From Pseudomonadota bacterium (GTDB lineage: Bacteria; Pseudomonadota; Alphaproteobacteria; Sphingomonadales; Sphingomonadaceae): a DNA stretch of 12,231 nucleotides. Both the position numbers and the translations under genes were made by a program. Shown in pieces: positions 6,766-12,231 of the stretch (its first letter is position 1; each line of letters opens with the position of its first letter). The DNA is taken from contig JAKOWQ010000407.1 of the NCBI GenBank assembly GCA_029781465.1, positions 1 through 12,231 of the forward strand. Reading direction: 5' to 3'. The notes under the pieces were generated by a model. The model was not told the origin of the DNA. It saw only the letters and a program-made list of their open reading frames with translations, and did not search any database.

Positions 6766-7745
6766 GAGCGATTGCCGCCGCTTTGCTGCTTTCGGCGGCG
6801 GTCCTGGCAGCGAAGCCCGCGCCGCGCCAGGTCAACGATACCGCCGTTATGGCCGCATCCTTCCCGCAAACTCTCGCGGAGTTCGGCTTCTTCACCGACG
6901 ATGCGGGGACCCGCCCTGCCGCCGGTGTCACCCCCTACCGTCTGCAGACGCCGCTGTGGAGCGATGGTGCCGAAAAGAGCCGGTACCTCTATGTTCCACG
7001 CGGCAAGCAGGCGCGGGCGCAAGGCGATGGCCTCCTCGACCTTCCGGTCGGATCGGCGCTGATCAAGCACTTCGCCTTCGCCGGCAAGCTGATCGAAACC
7101 CGGGTGCTGTTGCACCGCGCCGATGGCTGGGTAGCGCTCCCCTATGTCTGGGATGCCGGGCAAACCGGGGCGAAGCTGGCGCTGGCGGGCAGGCGGATCG
7201 ATCTGGTTACGCCGGCGGGCCAGGCAATTTCCTATGGTGTGCCCAACAAGAACCAGTGCAAGGATTGCCACAACCTGGCGGGCATCACCATGCCGATCGG
7301 ACCCAAGGCCTATAACCTTTCGGCCCAATGGCTGGGGTCTTTCGCCAAGGCGGGCAGGCTTGACAAGGTGCCGCAGGTTTCGCGCCGGATCCCCCTGTGG
7401 GAAGATCGCGCCAGCGCGCCGGTCGCCGCGGCAGCCAGGGGCTATCTCGATGCCAACTGCGCGCATTGCCACAACCCGCAGGGCGCCGCGTCGAACTCGG
7501 GGCTGTACCTTGGCTGGTTGGAGCAGGACCCGCTCGCTCTCGGCATGAACAAGCGCCCGGTTGCGGCCGGGCGCGGCGCGGGAAGCCACGAGTTTGACAT
7601 CGTTCCGGGCGATCCCGACAGCTCGATCCTGGTCTATCGCTTCACCAGCACCGAAGGCGGGGTGGCCATGCCCGAGCTGGGCCGGGAAAGCCGCGACCGC
7701 GAGGCCGAGCCGGTGATCCGGGCCTGGATTGCGGGGATGCGCTAA
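6762..7745 (+). CDS. Diheme c-type cytochrome, SO2930/HNE_0200 family (TIGR03806-like)
   Basis: A 327-residue exported protein: signal peptide MRAIAAALLLSAAVLAAKPA, then a family-typical domain (SFPQTLAEFGFF, 33-44; TPYRLQTPLWSDGAEKSRYLYVP, 57-79). There are two heme-attachment sites, CKDCH (166-170) and CAHCH (233-237). M177 (TMP) and M303 (AMPELGR) are possible axial ligands. Heme would be attached in the periplasm, making this an electron carrier or oxidoreductase. It starts with GTG overlapping the TGA of the beta-helix gene (GTGA, 6762-6765), so the two are probably made together. The pairing of these two families, sometimes fused, is known from many proteobacteria, but I know of no settled function; an oxidative step on a substrate held by the beta-helix is only a guess. 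Its distance from the oxidase subunit IV gene is small, but a direct link is unproven. Confidence 0.9.
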   Translation: MRAIAAALLLSAAVLAAKPAPRQVNDTAVMAASFPQTLAEFGFFTDDAGTRPAAGVTPYRLQTPLWSDGAEKSRYLYVPRGKQARAQGDGLLDLPVGSALIKHFAFAGKLIETRVLLHRADGWVALPYVWDAGQTGAKLALAGRRIDLVTPAGQAISYGVPNKNQCKDCHNLAGITMPIGPKAYNLSAQWLGSFAKAGRLDKVPQVSRRIPLWEDRASAPVAAAARGYLDANCAHCHNPQGAASNSGLYLGWLEQDPLALGMNKRPVAAGRGAGSHEFDIVPGDPDSSILVYRFTSTEGGVAMPELGRESRDREAEPVIRAWIAGMR

Positions 7746-7782
7746 GCGCCACGCTGGACCTTCGCGCCGCTCTCGCCTAATT

Positions 7783-7804
7783 GCCCCCGTGAAACAGGGG
7801 CTTT
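7783..7804 (+). terminator. Weak candidate intrinsic terminator after the diheme cytochrome gene
   Basis: GCCCC (7783-7787) pairs with GGGGC (7797-7801) around a 9-base loop and is followed by only TTT. It lies between the cytochrome stop and the racemase ribosome binding site, the right place for a terminator, but the stem and the U-tract are short. Confidence 0.3.
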
Positions 7805-7822
7805 CCCGCAGGAGTTATCGGT

Positions 7823-8518
7823 TTGCGCAAGATCGGCCTGATCGGCGGCATGTCCTGGCTGTCGACCCGTACCTATTACGAACAGATCAACCGTCTGGTC
7901 CAGGCGCGCAAGGGCTTTCCGGCCTCGGCGCCCTTGTTGATCGAAAGCCTCGACTACGCGTCGATGGCCCGGCTTTCGGGGGCGGACGAATGGAAGCATG
8001 CCGCAGAGGTTCTTGCCGATTCGGCCCGCCGGCTTGAGGCTGCGGGGGCCACGGCGCTGCTGATCGGGGCCAACGCCATGCACAAGGTTTTCGATCAGGT
8101 TCAGGCTGCGGTGTCGGTTCCGATCATTCACATCGCCGAATGCGTGGCCGCGCGGATGGCCGATGACGGGGTGAAGAAAGCGGCACTGATCGGCACCCGC
8201 AATGTGATGATCGAAAGCTTCTACCGGCAGAAGCTGATCGCCCGCGATATCGAGCTGCTGCCGCCGGAAATGCAGTTCGTCGAAACGCTTGACCGGATCA
8301 TCTACGACGAGCTTCTGCAGGGCAAGGCTACCCGCCAGGCCGAGCGCGAACTCAAGACGATCCTCACCAACCTTGAGCAGGACGGGGCCGAAGCCGTTGT
8401 GCTGGGCTGCACCGAGCTCGACATGGTGGTCGATGTCGATGCCAATGTCCTGCCGGTCTACGATTGCACCCGGATCCACGCCGAGGCCGCGGTCGAATGG
8501 ATCCTGGGCGAAGGGTGA
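7823..8518 (+). CDS. Aspartate/glutamate racemase family protein with one catalytic cysteine
   Basis: A 231-residue cytosolic protein of the cofactor-independent Asp/Glu racemase superfamily. It opens with MRKIGLIGGMSWLSTRTYY, the typical N-terminus of the aspartate racemase/YgeA branch. Racemases of this kind use two opposed residues, usually both cysteines. Here the second is present in VLGCTELD (C196), but the first site reads GANAMHKV, giving A83 where most members have Cys and E. coli YgeA has Thr. It may be a one-base racemase, act on another substrate, or be an isomerase-like relative. The start is TTG 7823, chosen because GGAG lies 8 nt upstream (7811-7814) and the protein begins exactly at the first family strand. 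Its stop overlaps the next gene's likely GTG start (GTGA). It heads a three-gene overlapping cluster. Confidence 0.88.
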   Translation: MRKIGLIGGMSWLSTRTYYEQINRLVQARKGFPASAPLLIESLDYASMARLSGADEWKHAAEVLADSARRLEAAGATALLIGANAMHKVFDQVQAAVSVPIIHIAECVAARMADDGVKKAALIGTRNVMIESFYRQKLIARDIELLPPEMQFVETLDRIIYDELLQGKATRQAERELKTILTNLEQDGAEAVVLGCTELDMVVDVDANVLPVYDCTRIHAEAAVEWILGEG

Positions 8519-9687
8519 GCCAGGCCGTGACCCGCGCTCCCTATGCCTGCGATCCGGCGCGCAGCCGTGGGCGGGAATTCGGGATCGAGGCATCGCTGGC
8601 GCGCGGGCCGCGCAGCGAATATCAGCGCGATCGCGACCGGATCGTCCATTCGATCGCCTTTCGCCGGCTGCGCCACAAGACCCAGGTGTTCATCGCGCCC
8701 GATGGCGATCATTACCGGGTCCGGCTGACCCACAGCCTGGAAGTGGCGCAGATCGGCCGAGTGATCGCCCGTGCGCTGGGGCTCGACGAGGATCTGACCG
8801 AGGCCCTGTGCCTGGCCCACGATATCGGCCATCCGCCGTTCGGACATGCCGGTGAAGACGCGCTCAACGACGCCCTGGGCCGCTATGGCGGGTTCGATCA
8901 CAATGCCCAATGCCTGCGGGTGCTGATGCGGCTCGAAAGCCCCTATTGCGAGCACGAGGGGCTGAACCTCACCTGGGAACTGCTGGAGGGGCTGGCCAAG
9001 CACAATGGCCCGGTTGGGCAGGTGAACTGGGCGCTGGAAGAACTCGACGCCGCCTTTCCGCTCGACCTGCGCGAATGGGGTTCGCTCGAAGCGCAGGTCG
9101 CCGCGCTGTCTGACGATATTGCCTATGACAACCACGATATCGACGACGGGCTGCGCGCCGGATTTCTCGACATCGACGAGTTGCTCGCGCTCGATTTCGT
9201 CGCCGACCAGTGGCGCGCGATAGAGCGCAAGTTTCCCCATGCCCCTCCCGAGCGGCGCCAGCGCGAACTGGTGCGCAGCCAGATCGGGCTGATGGTCAAC
9301 GATCTTATCGGCGAGACCGCCGTGCGGGTTCGCGGCATGACTTCACCCGCCGAGGTGCGCGGGGCCGGGCGGGCGACTGCCGCCTTTTCGCCCGGGCTGG
9401 CCGAGAATGAGCGGCGGCTCAAGGAATTGATGTACGCGCGGCTCTATCATCACCCCCAGCAGCTGGAGACGGCCGAGCGCGCCCGCGCGGTCACGGCCGA
9501 GCTCTATGCCGCCTATGCCCAGGACCCGGCGCTGATGGAGCAGGGCTGGCTGGCCCGTATTCCGGCCGAAGAGCCCGCGCGCAGCCGCCATATCGCCGAC
9601 TACATCGCCGGGATGACCGATCGTTTTGCCATTTCCGCGCATGGCCGGATATACGGCCGCCCCGTGGAGGGTCTCAGCAATGTCTAA
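8515..9687 (+). CDS. dgt: Deoxyguanosinetriphosphate triphosphohydrolase-like protein (HD domain dNTPase)
   Basis: A 390-residue HD-superfamily enzyme expected to split dNTPs (dGTP in the classic enzyme) into deoxynucleoside and triphosphate, controlling nucleotide pools. Metal-binding motif residues are visible: H73 (RLTHSLEVAQIGR), H102-D103 in AHDIGHPPFGHAGE, and an aspartate of SDDIAYDNHDIDD (around 200-201). The N-terminal RSEYQRDRDRIVHSIAFRRLRHKTQVF is typical of the family. Length fits the shorter bacterial dGTPase-like (type 2) group. I placed the start at GTG 8515, which overlaps the TGA of the racemase gene; GTG 8527 is an alternative 4 codons later, and the frame stays open upstream inside the racemase gene. 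It overlaps the next gene by 8 bp. Many members of the group are annotated only as dGTPase-like, so the exact substrate preference is uncertain. Confidence 0.93.
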   Translation: MSQAVTRAPYACDPARSRGREFGIEASLARGPRSEYQRDRDRIVHSIAFRRLRHKTQVFIAPDGDHYRVRLTHSLEVAQIGRVIARALGLDEDLTEALCLAHDIGHPPFGHAGEDALNDALGRYGGFDHNAQCLRVLMRLESPYCEHEGLNLTWELLEGLAKHNGPVGQVNWALEELDAAFPLDLREWGSLEAQVAALSDDIAYDNHDIDDGLRAGFLDIDELLALDFVADQWRAIERKFPHAPPERRQRELVRSQIGLMVNDLIGETAVRVRGMTSPAEVRGAGRATAAFSPGLAENERRLKELMYARLYHHPQQLETAERARAVTAELYAAYAQDPALMEQGWLARIPAEEPARSRHIADYIAGMTDRFAISAHGRIYGRPVEGLSNV

Positions 9688-10369
9688 GGTAACGCGGATC
9701 GCATTGGTCGGGGCCTCGGGGCTGATCGGCTCGGCGCTGATCCGGCTGGCGGTGGGGCGTAGCGACATCCGCGTCATCGCTGTGGCGCGGCGCGAGATTG
9801 CCTTGCCCAAGGGCGCGCGGATGGAAGTGCTGGTGGCCGATCCGGCCAACTGGGCCGATGCCATCGCTGCGGCCAATGCCGATGTGCTGGTCTGCGCGCT
9901 GGGCACAACGATCCGCAAGGTCGGGGGCGACCAAGCGGCGTTCAAGGCGGTCGATCACGATCTGGTGCTGGCCTGTGCCACTGCCGCGCGCGATTGCGGG
10001 ATACGCCAGGTGATCGTTATTTCCTCTGTTGGTGCAGATGCTTCATCGAAAAACTTCTACCTGCGTGTGAAGGGTGAGGTGGAGCAAGCCTTGGGGCGGC
10101 TCAGACTCGGCCGGCTCGACGTGATCCGTCCTGGGCTGCTGCGCGGCGCCCGGCGCGAGCTGCGCCCGGCCGAGGGGCTGGGCATGGTGCTCAGTCCGCT
10201 TGCCGATCTGCTGATGCAGGGCAAGTGGCGCAAATACCGCTCGGTGCGCGATGAAACCATCGCCCGGGCGATCGTCGGCTTGACCCGCGAAAAGGCCGCG
10301 GGGCGCTTCGTCTATGAACATGACGCGATCCTGCGCGCCGCGCGCCGCGCCGGGGATGGCGCGGCCTGA
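9680..10369 (+). CDS. NAD(P)-binding atypical SDR, TIP30/HTATIP2-like
   Basis: A 229-residue Rossmann-fold protein. It has the nucleotide-binding motif GASGLIG (11-17), an arginine-containing strand end (VARRE, 35-39) that suggests NADP, and the segment ISSVGADASSKNFYLRVKGE (114-133) with Y127 and K131 in YxxxK arrangement. This last segment closely resembles the SSKGADKSS-x-FxYLxVKGEVE stretch of TIP30/HTATIP2-type proteins, as does VIRPGLLRGARRE after it. It is probably a cytosolic NADPH-binding oxidoreductase or sensor; substrate unknown. The start is ATG 9680 with GGAGG 9 nt upstream; the 8-bp overlap with the dNTPase stop shows coupling. A longer in-frame start at 9626 would sit inside the dNTPase gene and adds no family sequence. 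It is the last gene of the overlapping cluster; the glycine riboswitch leader follows. Confidence 0.88.
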   Translation: MSKVTRIALVGASGLIGSALIRLAVGRSDIRVIAVARREIALPKGARMEVLVADPANWADAIAAANADVLVCALGTTIRKVGGDQAAFKAVDHDLVLACATAARDCGIRQVIVISSVGADASSKNFYLRVKGEVEQALGRLRLGRLDVIRPGLLRGARRELRPAEGLGMVLSPLADLLMQGKWRKYRSVRDETIARAIVGLTREKAAGRFVYEHDAILRAARRAGDGAA

Positions 10370-10373
10370 GGCG

Positions 10374-10379
10374 TTGACT
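10374..10379 (+). promoter_or_regulatory. Candidate -35 element for the glycine riboswitch transcript
   Basis: TTGACT lies 5 bp after the stop of the preceding gene and about 42 bp before the first aptamer. No good -10 hexamer stands 16-18 bp downstream (the region reads CATCGC), so this is a tentative assignment made mainly from position. Confidence 0.3.
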
Positions 10380-10420
10380 CGCGCGGGGCGAGGCGGCATC
10401 GCCCTGTCAGTCGCTGATCG

Positions 10421-10620
10421 CGCGGGAGAGTGCCGGTGATTCGTCGAGTTCGGCGAATTGGTGGCCGCCGAAGGAGCAACCGCCCCGGAATCTCTCAGGC
10501 AAAAGGACCGCGTGGGTCGATAGCGATGCTCTGGAAAGTGCCCTGGACCTGTCCGGGGCCGCCGAAGGGGTAACTCCGGAACCGCTCCGGGGGAAAGCTC
10601 TCAGGTTTCCGTGACCGAGG
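10421..10620 (+). promoter_or_regulatory. Tandem glycine riboswitch (gcvT element)
   Basis: Two glycine aptamers in a row. Aptamer 1 (about 10421-10514) shows CGCGGGAGAG, then GCCGAAGGAGCAAC, then AATCTCTCAGGC and AAAAGGACCGCG; the CGCGG at 10421 pairs with CCGCG at 10508-10512 as stem P1. It has an extended P3 arm (ATTCG with CGAAT, about 10439-10457). After a linker of about 10 nt, aptamer 2 (about 10525-10620) shows GATGCTCTGG, then GCCGCCGAAGGGGTAAC, then AAAGCTCTCAGG and GTGACCGAGGGG. These are the conserved cores of the glycine-binding RNA. In the known family the two aptamers sit side by side upstream of glycine cleavage genes and switch them on with glycine. I see no clear terminator downstream, so control may be at the level of translation, through the ribosome binding site at 10649-10652. 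Confidence 0.93.
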
Positions 10621-10659
10621 GGGTGCTGACTGGGCGCCATACCTGTGCGGAGAACGATT

Positions 10660-11793
10660 GTGGGCGAAATTCATGAGATGGAAGAGGGCGAAGCGCCCGA
10701 AACCGGCACCCTGCCGCTCGACGCCTGGCATCGGGCGCGCGGCGGGCGTATGGTCGAATTCGCCGGATACTGGATGCCCGTCCAGTATGAGGGGATCATC
10801 GGCGAACATCTTTGGACCCGTGAAAACGCGGGCCTGTTCGATGTTTCGCACATGGGCCAGTTGTTCGTCAGCGGCGAGGGCGTGGAAGCGGCGCTTGAAG
10901 CGGTGCTGCCGATCGATCTCGCGACACTCAAGCCCTATGGCCCGCGCTATTCGCTGTTGCTCGATGAGAACAGCGGAATTCTCGACGATCTGATGGTCAC
11001 GCGGTGGAACTCCGGGTTCTACCTGGTGGTCAACGGCGCGACCAAGTGGGACGATATTGCCCACCTGCGCGAGCATCTGCCCGACGAGGTGACGCTGACC
11101 CATCTGGAGGATTCGGCATTGCTGGCCCTGCAAGGCCCCAAGGCGGCCGAGGCGCTGGGGCGGGTCGCAACCGGCGAATGGCCGCTTTCGGCGCTGACCT
11201 TCATGAAGGGCGGGCAATTCAAGATTGCCGGGATCGATGCCTGGATCAGCCGCTCGGGCTATACCGGCGAGGACGGGTTCGAAATCGCGATCCCGGCGGA
11301 AAGTGCCGCGCAGATCGCCGATCTGATCTGCGCCCAGCCGGAAGTGAAGCCGATCGGCCTTGGTGCGCGCGATTCGTTGCGGCTTGAAGCCGGGCTGCCG
11401 CTCTACGGCCACGATCTTTCGCCCGGGACTTCGCCGATCGAAGCCGATCTGACCTTTGCGATCAACAAGCGCCGCCGCGCCGAAGGGGGGTTCCCCGGGG
11501 CCGAACGTGTGCAGGTGGAACTTGCCTCGGGCGCGCCGCGCAAGCGCGTCGGGCTGGCGCTCGACGGGCGCCAGGCGGCACGCGAAGGCGCTGAGGTTTA
11601 TTTTGGAAACGAGAAGGTTGGCGTTCTGACTTCGGGTGGTTTCTCACCCAGTATCGGCCATCCGATCGCCATGGCCTATGTTGCCGCCGCGCATTGCGAG
11701 CCGGGCACCTCGCTTGAAATCGACGTGCGCGGCAAGCGCTTGCCCGCCCGCGTCGTGCCCATGCCCTTTGTTCCCCACCGTTATCATCGCTGA
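10660..11793 (+). CDS. gcvT: Glycine cleavage system T protein (aminomethyltransferase)
   Basis: A 377-residue enzyme of the glycine cleavage complex: it takes the aminomethyl group from the lipoyl arm of the H protein and passes it to tetrahydrofolate, releasing ammonia and 5,10-methylene-THF. Family motifs: LPLDAWHRARGGRMVEFAGY near the N-terminus, LFDVSHMGQ (59-67), SGILDDLMV (105-113) with the conserved catalytic aspartate, VVNGATK (123-129), and SGYTGEDGFE (199-208). The start is GTG 10660, 7 nt after GGAG (10649-10652). GTG 10645 (five codons longer) and ATG 10678 (six shorter) are alternatives without as good a ribosome binding site. It is the first gene of the operon, 39 bp after the second glycine aptamer, so glycine control is very likely. 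gcvH follows 11 bp after the stop. Confidence 0.96.
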   Translation: MGEIHEMEEGEAPETGTLPLDAWHRARGGRMVEFAGYWMPVQYEGIIGEHLWTRENAGLFDVSHMGQLFVSGEGVEAALEAVLPIDLATLKPYGPRYSLLLDENSGILDDLMVTRWNSGFYLVVNGATKWDDIAHLREHLPDEVTLTHLEDSALLALQGPKAAEALGRVATGEWPLSALTFMKGGQFKIAGIDAWISRSGYTGEDGFEIAIPAESAAQIADLICAQPEVKPIGLGARDSLRLEAGLPLYGHDLSPGTSPIEADLTFAINKRRRAEGGFPGAERVQVELASGAPRKRVGLALDGRQAAREGAEVYFGNEKVGVLTSGGFSPSIGHPIAMAYVAAAHCEPGTSLEIDVRGKRLPARVVPMPFVPHRYHR

Positions 11794-11804
11794 GGAGTTG
11801 ACCC

Positions 11805-12176
11805 ATGCCCCGCTATTACACCCAGGACCACGAATGGATCGAGGTTGACGGCACCAGCGCCACGGTCGGGATTACCGACTACGCGCAGAGCCAGCTTGGC
11901 GACATCACCTTCGTCGAACTGCCCGAAGCCGGCGCGAGCGTTGCCAAGGGCGATGCCCCCTGCGTGGTCGATAGCGTCAAGGCTGCCTCCGACGTCTATT
12001 CGCCCGCCAGCGGCACCGTCAGCGAAAGCAACGCCGCGCTCGCCGACGAGCCCGAGCTGGTCAATACCGATCCCGAAAACGGCGGCTGGCTGTTTCGCCT
12101 GACGCTGAGCGATCCGTCCGAGCTGGCCAGCCTGATGGACAAGGCTGCCTACGACGCCTTCGTCGCGGGACTCTGA
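11805..12176 (+). CDS. gcvH: Glycine cleavage system H protein (lipoyl carrier)
   Basis: A 123-residue lipoyl-domain protein that shuttles the methylamine intermediate between the P, T and L proteins. It begins MPRYYTQDHEWIEVDG, the usual H-protein start, and carries GITDYAQSQLGDITFVELPE and the lipoylation site VVDSVKAASDVYSP with K59 as the lipoyl lysine. Most relatives have ESVKA; here it is DSVKA, a conservative change. The C-terminal half (NTDPENGGWLFRL) is also typical. GGAG (11794-11797) lies 7 nt before the ATG. Length and all motifs are intact. The next gene begins 4 bp after its stop. Confidence 0.97.
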   Translation: MPRYYTQDHEWIEVDGTSATVGITDYAQSQLGDITFVELPEAGASVAKGDAPCVVDSVKAASDVYSPASGTVSESNAALADEPELVNTDPENGGWLFRLTLSDPSELASLMDKAAYDAFVAGL

Positions 12177-12180
12177 GGCG

Positions 12181-12231
12181 ATGCGCTACCTGCCGCTGGG
12201 CGATGGCGAACGCGCCGAAATGCTGGGTATC
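12181..12231 (+). CDS. gcvPA: Glycine dehydrogenase (decarboxylating) subunit 1, first 17 codons only
   Basis: The window ends 17 codons into this gene. The visible residues, MRYLPLGDGERAEMLGI, match the usual opening of the split P-protein subunit 1 (MRYLPL-[TS]-xxDRxxML). GAGG overlaps the gcvH stop a few bases upstream. Position directly after gcvT–gcvH supports the call, because the alphaproteobacterial operon order is gcvT, gcvH, gcvPA, gcvPB. The P protein decarboxylates glycine with PLP and loads the aminomethyl group on H. No catalytic residues are visible in this fragment. Confidence 0.8.
   Translation, partial: MRYLPLGDGERAEMLGI

Noticed and set aside
10386..10405. Hairpin GGGCG / CGCCC after the TIP30-like gene as a terminator
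   Set aside because: The stem is only 5 bp with a 9-base loop and no U-tract follows; it may be chance in GC-rich DNA.

Overview
High-GC chromosomal DNA with alphaproteobacterial gene content. The gcvT–gcvH–gcvPA order behind a tandem glycine riboswitch, a tiny aa3-type cytochrome oxidase subunit IV, and the protein styles point to Sphingomonadales (the Sphingomonas / Novosphingobium / Erythrobacter group). This placement is inferred from gene content and was not searched. No mobile element, CRISPR array, tRNA or rRNA was seen. Almost the whole window is coding.

Left part (1–3482, all minus strand): a DUF2339 polytopic membrane protein cut by the left edge, an NAD-type short-chain dehydrogenase/reductase, and a receiver–AAA+–Fis regulator of NtrC architecture. 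The regulator has a damaged GAFTGA loop and lacks both usual arginine-finger positions. The 68-bp gap before the DUF2339 gene can fold into a hairpin whose outer stem covers that gene's Shine-Dalgarno sequence.

Middle (3483–7745, plus strand): a divergent promoter region with a perfect dyad exactly filling a promoter-like spacer, a 41-residue cytochrome c oxidase subunit IV, an APC-family amino-acid permease, and a small two-cysteine lipoprotein overlapping the permease. Then comes a two-gene exported system, a parallel beta-helix protein translationally coupled to a diheme c-type cytochrome. These match the co-occurring families TIGR03805 and TIGR03806 (SO2930-like), whose joint function I know only as unassigned. 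This is the best candidate for an undescribed system here.

Right part (7823–10369, plus strand): three overlapping genes, namely an Asp/Glu racemase-family protein with an atypical active site, a dGTPase-like HD phosphohydrolase, and a TIP30/HTATIP2-like NAD(P)-binding protein. The last section (about 10421 to the end) is a tandem glycine riboswitch followed by gcvT, gcvH and the first 17 codons of gcvPA. This is the glycine cleavage operon, expected to be switched by glycine.
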